DNA of 64,000 nucleotides from Bryum argenteum. Taxonomy: Eukaryota; Streptophyta; Bryopsida; Bryales; Bryaceae. The translations under genes were made by a program, and so were the position numbers. Where the stretch lies: the NCBI GenBank assembly GCA_037043015.1, contig CM073325.1, positions 17,153,001 through 17,217,000 of the forward strand, given 5' to 3'. Shown piece after piece: positions 12,150-23,918 of the stretch (its first letter is position 1; the number at the start of each line of letters is the position of its first letter). The notes below the pieces were generated by a model. The model searched no databases and was not told the DNA's origin. It was given only the letters and a program-made list of their open reading frames with translations.

Positions 12150-12330
12150 GCAACAAGTAATATTCAATTTGAGCAGCAAATTTGCTAAAATCAATCAATT
12201 GACAGAACTTAGCAAGAATGTCGTGCACAGTAACACGCAACACCACATTCAAACTTTGCAGCAAGTAAGCGACAAAATTGATATAATCAACCAAATGAGA
12301 GAACTCGGCAAAGAATGTTGTGATTGACAT
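12150..12330. repeat. Imperfect ~106-bp duplication between two gene ends
   Basis: The stretch starting TTTGCAACAAGTAA (about 12,150) and the one starting TTTGCAGCAAGTAA (about 12,256) align over roughly 70 bp, through AAAATCAATCAATTGACAGAACT versus the diverged second copy and GCAAGAATGT versus GCAAAGAATGT. It lies in the shared 3' region of the roadblock and DNMT2 genes, so it may be transcribed in both 3' UTRs. Confidence 0.6.
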
Positions 12331-12389
12331 GGAATAATATGTACTTCAGATTCTCTGAAAATCCACCATTTGGGATATGCTTGCACCTT

Positions 12390-15348
12390 CTATAGCTTTA
12401 GGGTTTCCGAGGCTAACTTAGAATGTTGGCTGATGGGCTCGGAGAAGAGGTATCGCAGGAGTACACCCACTACTGCAACACTTAGACTGTTCCCGAGCAA
12501 TGCGTATCTGGTCCAAAGCAGACACACGGTTAACCATTCATGAAATGAGGTTACAGGGAGAAACTTGATGCAAAGGTTGGGTATAAAAGCTACCTCTGTC
12601 TCAAGCTCACTTGACTTGGAAATGTGAAAGCTGGAGGGAACGAATGCAAGTTAGCTATCTGCGAAACAGTCAGAAAATTTGACAGCTTTCAGTCATCTCC
12701 AGCTTTAGCCCAAAGACGAAAGGATCATATAAGAAACTAACAAGGTTCATGGTTAGGCACGAATAAGAAAGAACTCACCTCTCTTGGACTGAAGTAGCGC
12801 AGTCCAAGATCATGAAGCGAAACCCCTTCTGGCAAGTCCTGTGTAATAAGCGCCCTCCGAAACTTTATCCCATCATGCCAGACATTCTGCAATAACGCAT
12901 TCTTATTATCAATACTATCCTCAATTTCTCTTTTAAGCAATGCAAGATAAGCAGAAGGCTCTACACGGCATCGATTCATCTCAGCCCTAGAAGACTATGA
13001 TATTCTCGATTCATTGGATATATGGTTCAAACGGGGCTATATTTCAAGATTACCAGAATCAGTGCATGTGTAAATCGAGGAGAAAAATCAAACATTAAGA
13101 AACACATTTGTAAAATTTGACTGCCTTAAATCATACCTTCGTTGCCAGTAAAGAGCCGGTGCCCTTCGCGTACGAGCCATAGCTTTTGGTAAAACAGCAA
13201 CACCTCCTGGAGTCCTCGGTGACAATATCTGGTGCACATTAGCAAATCTTCAAAACGATCAGTATATAGAGCTATGAGGATCAAAGCGATGGAGACATCA
13301 ACTTCAACATTCTTCTACATTAACGGGATGGTGAACTAGCCACACAACATCATGAAATTGTATCGAGGAGATTGCGGAAGTATACCGAAACAATCACCCC
13401 ATCGCTCCAAAATGCTTGACGGCAGCTTGTAAAGCTCCCACTTATCGCCCTCAGCTTCAGTCCTTGAGATAGAGGTTTCACCCTCGACTAATTCCTGAGC
13501 GTCGCTAACTAATTCTTTTAGCATAGGCGGTGTACCAAGCTCATCCGAAGTGCACGGTTCCTCCTCCATGAATTCACTAATAGGTCTGCAGAAAACACCT
13601 GAATCTACAACAGGCTCGTTCATCTTCACCAATGGCTGCCTTCGAAGTGGCTCTTCATGAATGTCTTCACTGGCTATTATGCTGTTGTTCTCCTCAGAAT
13701 GTAAGTTGACAAATTCTGCAAGCGGTCCCAGCTCACAAAGCAGTTTACTGTTGTATGCAGGTTGGAAGAAAATCCTAGGCTCTTTCTTCGCCTGCAACGT
13801 TGGTTACCTCTCATCAGATTCGAAACTATGTAAAGATACAGATAAGTTGATCGTACTATGAAATCAACTTACCAGGCAGAAATAACGTGGACGAGAGTAT
13901 GGAATACCCAATTGCTGAGGGCTCATTATAAATTCTTGTGTCGTAAAGCCCATGTCCTTAAAATGACTCATAAGGTGGCCATGAGTAATTGAGTTCTGCT
14001 CACGAACACATATATCTCAAATCAATACCGTTCAAACCACATACACTTCATCAAACATGTACGCAGTTATCAGTATATCATTCTGCATCGACTGCCCTGG
14101 TTATAATGTATACACTGTATGATCTGCACTGTAAGGTCGATCGATGCTAACCTCGAATCCAACCACATTTTCAACCAATATGTAGGTTGGAGGAAATTTC
14201 ATTTGAGGAAGCAATTCAAGCATCTGCAGGAACGAATACGCGCGAGCATCTCCAGCATCCTTCCGGAGGCCTGCAACCTTCACAAGTCCCGATGAGAATG
14301 TTCAGATACGTGGACTGAATGGCTCGAAGAATCACCCCGTCTCATGCATCCTGAGCTCTTAACCTCATCCAAGATTTCTTCAAACGATACCCATAGCGAT
14401 TTCAAACATAATCTGGTAGAGCAGAAGAAGCATGCAACAATACGAGGGTATCTTTTACCTTGCCGAGTATAGGGTTGACAGGGTGGGGACATTATCCATG
14501 TATCTGCTTCGTAAGCATCCAACTGACGTGCAGTCAGCCGCTGGATATTTCTCTGCATGAACATGTTTACATGATTTGTTTAGAAGTTTATGGCCATACT
14601 ATCTTACGTAATACTCCAGGCATCACTCCATTATCATATCCAACTTCAAGAAATAACGTGCTATTAGAATATGCAGGATTTGCAGCCTAGATTACAGCCA
14701 TGTATTTACACTATCTTCGTAACAAAAACGGTAAAAAGTTTGAAAGAGAGAAGTATTGGAGTTTCTCGTGATTTCATGTTTTATGACATTTCGTGTTACC
14801 ATAACTAAAAGATGTAATGACAATTGCACAATCGCCATGCTACTTTTTGTACCGCAAGAGCTTTCAGCAATAAACATTCAGCGAACCCGGGATGAACATG
14901 TTTCTTCTTCTGTAGAAAGATTCCAGATTGAGCTAGAATACTAACCTGACTCGGGCGATGCCCGAAGTTGTGTTCGTATACATCGTTGGCCACCTCGTTG
15001 ATATCAAAAGCTTCCAAAACCACAGCCTCCACTCCTGATTCTTGCAAGGAATATCTCTACACAACCATAGCAAGCGAACCTTAAACCCTAAACCCTGATT
15101 ATAATTTGTGATCATAGTCATAAAAGAATTATGACCATCTGACACAGTAAAAACAATTGCGGTTCCAAGAGAGGATTTGAGGGGAGTTTATCAGTGGTAG
15201 AGGTACTGATGATGTTGAGTAACGAATTGTGCGCGAAGAATTGGAAATCAAGGGCGGTTATTAAGGTGCCACTTACCAGTCCTCCAATGCCACTGTAGAA
15301 TTCGAGAACGCGTTTGGGATTGTCAGCGACTGCCATCGCAACCGCCAT
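12390..15348 (-). CDS. DNMT2: tRNA (cytosine-5) methyltransferase DNMT2/TRDMT1
   Basis: Ten exons with agreeing phases: 15348-15277, 15056-14946, 14552-14459, 14270-14152, 13995-13873, 13791-13386, 13228-13137, 12886-12779, 12658-12594, 12507-12390; 435 residues. Motif I is [11 protein letters not shown]; motif IV is [12 protein letters not shown] with the catalytic Cys; motif VI is [10 protein letters not shown]. The DNMT2-specific CFT motif appears as [15 protein letters not shown]. The C-terminal blocks [16 protein letters not shown] and [13 protein letters not shown] correspond to motifs VIII-X. The enzyme methylates C38 of tRNA-Asp and some other tRNAs; DNA is not its main substrate. Exon 6 is a long (135 residues), acidic, poorly conserved loop between the catalytic and target-recognition parts. 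The exon 8 start is the least certain boundary. Intron 1 has two telomere-like repeats (TAAACCCTAAACCC near 15,083). Confidence 0.93.
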
Positions 15349-15830
15349 CGCCGAAAGACAAAATCACTGCAAACACATTCCGAATCAAGAGACCACCTGC
15401 AGGGAGTGTGATAGTACAGAACCCCCCTGCAGCTTTATAATATCACATCCCTATATACGATGCGGGAGGATATCAGCCAACGATATCAAAAAACTTTCAG
15501 GATACCAGGCTTGAGATATCTGCGGACCGGGTAAGGATATCTCTAATCGGTACATTGGTGGATGCTCCACACCATTGCACAACACTGCTTTTAGATGCAG
15601 ACTTCGATAGATAGATAGATAGATAGATAAGAACTCCAATCTCCAATAAGAGATTGGCGTGAATACAGCGTCTGTTCGTTATGTCTTTACCTTAATGGCC
15701 ACAGGACAAAGAGGTAACAGAGCAAAACTACTCACCCCTTTCGGGAATAGACACTAACTCAACACATACCTGTAACTGGACTAAACTACTCATAACTACA
15801 GTTGGACTGAACTAGAGTTACCAAGATAAA
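15349..15830. other. Spacer upstream of DNMT2 with a GATA microsatellite
   Basis: Contains the DNMT2 promoter region (no clear TATA seen) and a short perfect tetranucleotide repeat, (GATA)n, at about 15,606-15,629. No further gene seen. Confidence 0.5.
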
Positions 15831-16130
15831 ACTATGGATGGTGCGGGGTGTTTGGTGAAGCCATGGGTGTGTTAAGTGAGATTTTGGTGGGTTCGTGGTC
15901 ACTAAGCCATGCAATCCTAGAGTGGTTGAGGTGTGGGACGTTTTGTAATCGTGCTGGTCCGAGTACGAACCCGGACGGGCTCGTTTGAGCAGTTCGCATG
16001 GCTTGGGGCTGGCTGTGAGTATATGACAAGAAAATAAATCAACCACCCGGTCCTTACCCGAGAAGCTGAGAACGAAGCATTGCGCTACTAACAACATTGG
16101 TTTGCACCACTACCCCCCCCCTTTTGTTTA

Positions 16131-17590
16131 TCATGGTGGTTCGAAATTGGTAGGGAGGGTTTGGTGGTTTTCTAGTTTTCGTTTATGTAGGAGGATTAAT
16201 GCGGCGTGTCTTATGGCTATTGTGTTAATTGATTCAAATGTATTTTTGATTTGTTTTTTGGTGAGTTTGAATGTGGTTTCTAATGAGGTCATGGAGGGTG
16301 TGTGAGTTGTGCCTCTGGCGCCTGAGGTTGTGACTATGAGAGGGTTGACATTCCAGCCACGGGCAACTATTGAGTCTAGTAGTGGTTGGTATTTGTTGAT
16401 TTTATTTGTGATGGTTTCTTGCGGGAATCTATCATTACAATATGTGAATTCAACGTATTGGATGACAATGTTGTCATTGGGATGTTGTGGGGGTGTGCCT
16501 TGGTGTGAGAGACCTATTACGCATAATAAGTCAGGTCTAAATGGTGCATTGCAGTGACATCTACGTATGTCGCAAGTGCAAGGGAGGAGCCAACTTGGTA
16601 CTGTGTTATCAGGGGGTGCGTTAAGGTGGTTTCTAGCATTTATGAGTGTGTAACATCTAGATTTGGTATTTGACAGGATGAGTTGTTTGATGGTTTTAAT
16701 TGCCTGATTGTGCCATGTAACTCTAAGTGCGTGTATGTTTGGTTGGGGGCATTTGAGTAGGACGTGTAGCCACGTGTCTACGTCTGTGGAGTTGCAGATA
16801 GGGCATGTCTTTAATGGGAACCTTATATGTCCAAAGAATAGTTGTTTTCGTGCGCGTCCCATATATTGTCCTGTTCGGAATTTTAGTATGCTAGTTATTT
16901 GAGAGTCTGTAATTGTTGGGTTTTTCCAAAAGGAATTTGAAGATTTTGCATGTATATGCGGATTGGAGGTCCATTTATTTATATTGGGAAAGTCTTCTGC
17001 AAGTTTTTTAAGGTAGTTTTCACGGTCGTATTTGTCAAGGTATGTGTGGAGGTTTCTGACAGGACCTTTATCGGGTCTATGGTGTGGTCCCGGCCATATA
17101 TCTTTTTGGTAATAGAAAGGGGTGATTTGTGCGAATTCGTGGTGTTTACGGGCAAATTTATAGTTTTTCTCGTTTCCGTCTTTTGCGAGTTTGTCGGCTT
17201 TTTCATTTCCAAAGATATTGACATGGGCTTGTACTTTATGAAATGTGGTAGGTTGTATTCGTGTTTGTAGCATGTTGGTTATAGCAATGAGGGTGTTTTG
17301 GTCTGGGTGATTGTTTTGTAGAGTAGAGTGTGTTAACTGTGTTTGTAACACGTATAAGCAGTTTATGCAATCTGTAAAGATGTATGCGGGTTCGTCTATG
17401 TATTTTGTTGTGAGTATTTTGAGTGTTTTATATATGGCCATAAGCTCTGCTCTGAAGATTGTTTGAAGGCCAGGTAGTCGTTTCGAGATTTGGATATCTG
17501 GTTTGGTGGGGTTATAAATGCCATATCCGGCGGTTTCAGGTAGAACACGGCCAGATGCTATTTCTTGGGGGGGTTTAAAAGAGCCATCTG
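16131..17590 (-). CDS. LINE RNase H and C-terminal knuckle domain
   Basis: Open from about 17,590 (YTDGSFKPP) to 16,131. RNase H removes the RNA strand during target-primed reverse transcription. The D-E-D-D set is present, with an HVNIFGNEKAD block. About 190 residues later there is a CX2C...HX4C knuckle typical of LINE ORF2 ends, then a Cys/His-rich CTCDIRRCHC patch. Upstream the frame is broken by a single indel near a run of seven C (plus-strand G) at about 17,567-17,573. An RNase H is present in only some LINE clades (I group, some plant L1 lines). Confidence 0.8.
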
Positions 17591-18885
17591 TATAGTAGCT
17601 ATATTGGGGGGGAATTTGATGGGGAGATGTGTAACAAATTGTGGAAGTGGGGGTGTGGTTGAGAGATTGAGTGTATAAATGGGGGGGTATAGTAATTTTG
17701 TCCAGTTTTTGTTTTTATTAACCGTGGTGTTGGCGGGGGTAGAGGGGACTTCTTGGAGTTGAAAGTGTGTAATGGATAAGTTTCTAAGTGTGGTTGTGAG
17801 GTTTTGAATGTCTATTGAGGTGGTGAGATTATGTTGTTTGTGATGGATGCAAAGGATTTGGATTGTGTTTGGTTCGGTGCGTGGTTTTTGGTGATTGGTG
17901 GAAATGGTGGGCTCTTCGTATGTTATTGTGTCTGCCGCAAAGTGTGCTAGAACATGCGTATCCGGGAATTGAGTTGAGTAAGGTGTTGGGTTGTGGAACC
18001 ATTGCTTGTCTGGCATGACAACAATGGTTGTGGCATTGTGATTCTGTTGCGCGGCTAATCGAGCCTAGTGTATGGTTTGTTGAGCGGTTTCATCGTTATG
18101 AGGGTGGGCATATCCTATGCCTTGCCATTTGTATTGGAAGGCAAGTCCACTAGAGCCAAATATTTTGTCACGGGGGAATATGGAGTAGTATTTTGTAATT
18201 TGAAGTGGACATGTTATCGGGGAGGAGAAGTATGTGTGTGTAATTTGGAAGGATGTGATAAGTGTGTCAATTATGGCAGTGGGAAGCGTGTGGTGGTGTA
18301 TGGTTTTGGGATTGCGTTTGGAGATAGTCTGATTGTAGCATTTATATAGCAGAATAATTTCAGTTTCAAACGATTGCGTGGGAGGGGGGGTTAAACCGTG
18401 GTTGGTGTTGAGGCATGAGTGGTATTGTTTCCATAGCCATGTGAGTCTAGATGTGGGGATGGTGAGGAGGAAATGGCCGGTATTATCATATAAATGTGTT
18501 GTTGCATGTAGGACTTGTATGGTGTGGGAGTTTGTGAGGATGTCCTTGTCAGGATTGCAGTTTTGGAGATGTATTTGTATAAGAGGTAGGTTTGTTGGAG
18601 GGGGGATGAAGCGGGTGTCTTTTACTTGTGGCAGTGTGAAGTAAGTGTTGATGCTCTGTTTATAGAGTGTGTGCTTTTGTTGTGTGTAATAATCAGATAA
18701 GAGGTTAAGATTATGTCTTATGACGGCCGGATAGTTTGGTGGAAAGAGTTCTTTTGGAGATAGCCAGGTGTGGAATGGAGGATGGTTGTATATTTCCCAA
18801 TGACATGTGTATTCATTAGAGGAGTGGGTGATTTTGTATTTGTCATTTTTGGTGACTAGTTTGTGTGCAGATATGTGGTGTATGG

Positions 18886-18890
18886 GAAAG
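18886..18890. repeat. Target-site duplication of element A, left copy
   Basis: GAAAG directly before the TGTTACC start of the left LTR. The same five bases follow the right LTR at 49,539-49,543. Confidence 0.95.
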
Positions 18891-19653
18891 TGTTACCACT
18901 GACGTCACAGGGTAACTTCGGAGACCATGGCAGGAACCACAGCAGCAACTGGACCACCACGGCATACTCAACGGAGGAGATAGCGGCCGAACTAGGAGAT
19001 CAAGGCAACCGAGGCAGAAGACAAGTGCTGACCACGGCAGCCAAGATAAGGGCGCCGCCAGATTTGTAGGAGTGCCGTAGTATTTAAAGTAGTAGAAAAT
19101 AGGGGAGAGGACTCTCTGTAGTCACCGTAGAATCGAGCACTCGGTAGAGACATCACCCTCCATTGTATTACACTTCATTTGATGAATACAAAGGCCACCG
19201 AGCCTACACTCTCTCCCATTTCTGTGTCTCCCTCCTTCGGCACTTCACTTGTCCGCATAGCTGTGATTGCGTGGATGCCATGAGTGCCTAAACTCTTTCC
19301 TCCTTTTCTCGAACTCCTACAAACTGTCACCGTGTGCACAGAGACTCCGCGGTATCTGGATGTTCAGTTAGGTCTCCTGCGCTCGATACTCGAACCCCGG
19401 AGGCCTCACACTACCCGGGTCCCATATCCCCGGTACCTCACCTGTTCCGGTTAGACACCGCTGGTAACCAGAAATCTCCCACGGTAACCGGTTCACCTTC
19501 TTACCGCCTCCAGGGAAACTAAGTGTGATGTCACCTTTTTAGAACTTCCCCCCAGAAAGTCAACTCCGTGGCATTATGCTTACTAAGATAGCCCGACTAG
19601 CCAGCCATCCACGCCCTCGTAAAGCATCCCATCCTCGGTAACCCAGGATAACA
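18891..19653 (+). repeat. Element A 5' LTR
   Basis: 763 bp, TG...CA. It begins with GTTACC, then TGACGTCA, then GGTAAC. A TATTTAAAG core-promoter candidate lies at about 19,079. It is 25 bp shorter near its end than the 3' LTR, which has an extra block before CTTGTAAAGCATCCC. Confidence 0.93.
18900..18907. promoter_or_regulatory. TGACGTCA palindrome in the element A LTR
   Basis: Perfect bZIP/CRE-type palindrome ten bases from the LTR edge, enclosed by the inverted words GTTACC (18,892) and GGTAAC (18,911). The same copy is at 48,760-48,767. TGA-class bZIP factors bind such cores in plants; a role in LTR activity is inference. Confidence 0.5.
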
Positions 19654-19676
19654 TTTTGGCGACCATGTTGGGGATG
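19654..19676 (+). other. Element A primer binding site
   Basis: TTTTGGCGACCATGTTGGGG directly after the LTR. The TGGCG...GTTG...GGGA pattern resembles the primer site of plant Athila/Tat elements. I cannot assign the tRNA with certainty. Confidence 0.55.
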
Positions 19677-19727
19677 GAATGTTGAGTCATCCCAAAAAAC
19701 AAGTGAAATCATAAACAGACAAGAAAC

Positions 19728-21087
19728 ATGCCTCCACGAAAAGCAACAGAGAAGAATGCAGAACCTGAAGAGGTTACACCCCAAGATGACCAAGATACCA
19801 TGAGAGAATTGCTCCAATGGATGAAACAGCAAATGACCGATTTGGAAGCAAAAAATGATGCCACCAATGCCAAGATTGAATTACTAAATTCTCACTATCT
19901 CCAGGGAATAGGTACGTCTACAACTATTCCAAATCCACCCCTAGTCACCATGGTGGGACCATCAGGACTCCCGTCCAACGATCCCACAATGGCCGCTTCC
20001 ATGGCATCCAGAGAACGAGACAGACTCATCAAGTTACCGAAAATACCTTACCCAGTTTTCGATGACTCCGGTGACCCAGATTGACACGTGCGCAGGTTCA
20101 AAGTGATAGCACGATCCAACGGCGTCACCAGCACGGAAGATTTGCAGAATATCTTCGGAACCACGCTCCAAGGCAACCACATCAATTGGTATATTGATTT
20201 TGAGGCCGAACACCTGTTACCAACATGGGAAGAAATGGAACGTAGTTTTCTGCAGAAATTCAGGAAACTAAAAACAAGCTCCGAAATCCTCCGAGCTTTA
20301 GCAAACATTTAGCAGGAGAGAAACGAACTCGTTGACAAATTCTACGATAGATTCAAACAATTGGCAGACTCGAGGTCAACGACCCGAGGAAGACTACCTA
20401 TGCGAATGGTTCAAGAAAGGATTATTACCTTGGATACAGCAAGGCATCATCATCCGCGGAGTGAAAACACTACAAGACATACTAGCTGCTGCCAATGATA
20501 TCAGCAGAGAGTTCACCGCTATTGATAAAACTCAAACACCGTTGTTAACACTTCCAACAACTCGAGTAACCACTCGCTCAACACTCACACCATGCGTCAC
20601 GTGTGGAAAACTTCACGCAGGGCGTTGCTGGTTCTCCAATACGACACCAAAAGCAGATGATGTCAGGTCTACACGGACCAAAGCCGCTGCCATATATCCA
20701 CAGGAAATCGATGTGGATGCTCTCCAACCTGGCCGAAATGACGGCTGTTGGGAATGTGGATCCCCTCATCACCGACGGGGACAATGCCCGGTTTTAAAAC
20801 AACGCTGGGCCAACACTCGCACTGCCTCAGACACCAAGGCACACCACAGCAACACCGATCCGAGCTCCAGCAATAGGAGAGGAGGAGTCACTCTTACCGA
20901 AGTCCATGGTACCAACATCGCTACCATAAGCACCGCGGCAGTAACAACCAGGTCAAAGGCCACTGTGGATAACCATGTCGTCGAACACCGCAAACCATTT
21001 GCGGAACAGCATTGGAAGAGACTACACAATCTACGAACAGAAATACAAGCCGACCTGGAATCCGCGGTAGTCCCAGACCTGCAGTAG
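19728..21087 (+). pseudogene. Element A gag, broken
   Basis: Starts MPPRKATEK. A capsid-like region (WYIDFEAEHLLPTWEEMERSF) is followed by two short zinc knuckles, CVTCGKLHAGRC and CWECGSPHHRRGQC. In-frame stops at about 20,082 (TGA) and 20,310 (TAG), and a frame change near 20,330-20,390. The ORF ends with TAG at 21,085, where a Gln codon would fit. Gag packages the element RNA into virus-like particles. Confidence 0.8.
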
Positions 21088-21201
21088 TTATTAGAAAAGA
21101 CTGACGTAAAAATCACGTTAGCAGATCTGCTAAAAATTAGCCCGGAACTCCAAACTTATATACAGAACATTCACAAAACCGCAACCACGGCCACGGCAAC
21201 C

Positions 21202-23918
21202 GTGGAAATCAATGCAACAGCCATCGACACCGAGACAACAGTGATACACGTCCAATTGGGACAGCATCAATTAAGAAATGTGCTGGTCGATGGAGGTTCC
21301 GGGGTTAACGTAATCAGCGATCACCTCAGACAACAGCTAGGACTACCACGACCAACAACAACACAGTTTGTCCTACGAATGGCAAATGATGCCCCGGTGA
21401 CACCATTGGGAATCCTGGCCACCGTGGCTATCACTACTCACGGCATCTGGACACCGGCGACTTTTGTTGTCATTGATATGCCAAATAGCAGCAATTTCCC
21501 TATGATATTAGGGCGACCATGGTTACGTGACATGAATGCGGTTCATGACTGGGCCAGAAATCAAATAAGGATCCAAAGATATGGGAAAACCATGATAATC
21601 CCCGTGGACAGTTGCATTACCAGAGAAAAAATCAAACAAATACGTCATCAGGCTGGTACGGCATGGGGTAAAGGACTGACACATGAACAAGAGGCCCTGG
21701 TGTTCCACGCCGACCCCGATCTAATCCCGCTAGCAGAGATTCACTTGGCCAGCGTGGTCTCACAGGAGGATACATTTGATATTCCCTCAAGGTTTACCAC
21801 CGAAGTCGCCAAAGGAGTCGTCATTGACAACACTCCGGCATCCAAAGCATTAAGTCAGCAAGTGATAACTGGCTGGACACATGGGTCCAAAGAACAAGTA
21901 CAGCTTGTCAACCTTGGTACCGAACAGGAGCCAAAAAATGTCAAAATAAACGCCGACGCTCCCAATGACATCAAAAGAGCAGCCATAGCACTATTCAAAG
22001 AATACCATGATATATTCGCATGGACGCATGAGGATTTAAAAGGGATACCAAGGACGATAGCTGAACACACAATAGACCTGGTACCAAACGCTCATCCAGT
22101 CCAACAGCGCAGATACCGAATGAATCCTAACTATGCTATCAAGGTCAAGGCAGAATTGGATAAGCTGCTTAATGCCAAGTTTATTTCCCCGGTAGACTCG
22201 GCACCATGGTTGTCTCCAATGGTAATCATCCCTAAGAAAAACGGCGCGTTACGAATCTGTGTTGACTTTCGCAAACTCAACGCAGCGACTAAAAAAGATC
22301 ACTATCCTCTACCTTACATGGAAGAAATCATCGATGAAGTGGCAGGACACGAAATGTAGTCATTCCTAGACTGTTTTTCAGGGTATTATCAAGTAGCAAT
22401 GGCAGAGCAAGATAAAAACAAGACCGCGTTTTCCACGGAGTGGGGGCCATATCAATTCGAAAGAATGCCATTCGGGGCCAAGAATGCACCTATGACATTC
22501 CAACGTGTCATGAAATTGATTTTTTGTCCTTATCTAAAGAAATTCTTCCGGATTTACCTAGACGACGACACAGTTTACGGACGAATGCAAGACCATGTTG
22601 ACCAGTTGAGACAGATATTTCAGGCCTGCAGGGAAAACGGGGTAAGCCTCAATGCCGACAAATGTATGTTCCTATTTTTTGCCGGAGTCATCTTGGGATA
22701 TATTGTCTGCAAGTATGGCAAACTCCCAGATCCTTCTAAAATCCAGGACATCCTAGATATGACCCCACCCAGAGATCAAAAAGGCGTCCAAAGACTACTT
22801 GGCATTTCATAGTTCAATCGAATGTACATCGAGAAATTAGCTCACCTAACGGCACCAATAGCTGCCTTGAATCATCCAGGTTATTCCTATCCACGAGATT
22901 GGACTCCGGCAGCACAGGTAGCCTTAGACAAAATTAAACAAGCGTACTCGGAGGCACCAATTCTTCTAGCACCCAACTGGGCCAAGCCATTTCACGTGCA
23001 CACAGACGCCTCCAAAATCGCCGTGGGCGTGATGCTAGCACAAAACATCAATGGTAAACACGACCAACCGGTGGCATACGCTAGCAGGTTGCTAAACCAA
23101 GCAGAGCGCAATTATTCCACCACGGAAAGAGAAGCGCTGGCCATGGTGTATGCAGTAAAGAAATTCCGACATTACCTGATAGGAAATAAATTCCGATTTA
23201 TGGTAGACCACCACAGTTTATCCTATCTAGTAAACCAGCCGTTAATCACCGGAAGAGTTGCACGGTGGATCATGATCCTCATGGAATATGACTTCGAGGT
23301 AGTTTTTGTACCCGGAAAACGACACATTGTAGCGGATTATCTCTCCAGGGACACCAATGCTACCGAAGAAGGCATAGATGACTCCTTTAACGAGCCATAT
23401 ATCCAAGCTGCCTCACTGCAACCCAATGTCATCGGCACCACAGAAGTTCAAAAAGATTGGAGACATGACATCATGGAATACTTAGGACAGGGAAGTATTC
23501 CGGAAGGGTTGACTGGCTCCCAAAAAATCAGCTTTGTGAGGACCACATTTCCATACACTATGATAGACAACAGCTTGTACCGAAAAGGCACCGATTTAGA
23601 GATACGACTCTGTGTGCCCAACAAGGATCAGCAACAAATCATTACCACACTCCATGCTGGCCCCGCAGGCGGACATCAAGGACCGGAGACCACAGTCCAA
23701 AAAATATTAGCAGCCAAATATTGGTGGCCCACGGTGCACAAAAATGTCAACACCTATGTTAAAAACTGTCACGTGTGCCAAACCGCGACCACCAATTTCC
23801 AGCATCAAGGACGAGTGCCACTAAAATCAATCCCACCACTGGGATCATTTCAAAGATGGGGACTCGACTTTGTAGGACCAATCAAACCGGCAACGAAGCA
23901 GGGATACAAATACATCTT
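21202..23918 (+). pseudogene. Element A pol, first part: protease, RT, RNase H, integrase N-terminus
   Basis: One frame throughout, with in-frame TAG codons at about 22,357 and 22,810. Protease has VLVDGGSGVNVIS (DGGS instead of DTGS). RT has SPMVIIPKKNGALRICVDF, then IYLDDDTVYG with the YLDD catalytic pair. RNase H has VHTDASKIAVGV. The integrase zinc module has H-x-H spacing (LHAGPAGGHQG) then CHVCQTA. It is cut by element B after GYKYI at 23,918 and resumes at 31,978. Confidence 0.88.

Larger units (their letters stand above)
16131..18890 (-). mobile_element. LINE, 3' part (ORF2 C-terminus with RNase H)
   Basis: Second half of the LINE, cut off by element A. Reading leftward from 18,890 the frame continues from the other half (49,543 and up) with a single copy of GAAAG counted, to an in-frame TAG near 18,064, then with frame breaks into an RNase H domain. 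That domain has all four acidic residues in context: YTDGSF, FRAELMAIY, IFTDC and NEKADKLA. It is followed by a C-terminal zinc knuckle (CPICNSTD...H...C) and ends at the stop at 16,131-16,133. The 3' UTR probably runs to about 15,800, because the A/C-rich sense strand continues. I see no poly(A) tail and no flanking duplication. Confidence 0.8.

Noticed and set aside
12737-12979. Longer version of DNMT2 exon 8, starting [15 protein letters not shown]
   Set aside because: A good acceptor (TTATTGCAG) at 12,887 gives agreeing phase with exon 7 and a normal family length; the extra residues have no place in the family pattern, though I cannot exclude them.
15083-15100. Telomere-like AAACCCTAAACCC
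   Set aside because: Only about two units inside an intron; short interstitial motifs of this kind are common in plant genes.
16950-17270. Plus-strand ORF of 106 codons, hydrophobic
   Set aside because: Shadow of the LINE RNase H region read on the other strand.
22357-22815. Two in-frame TAG codons as programmed readthrough in element A pol
   Set aside because: They fall inside the RT, where no readthrough is known, and occur with other damage, so decay is the simpler reading.
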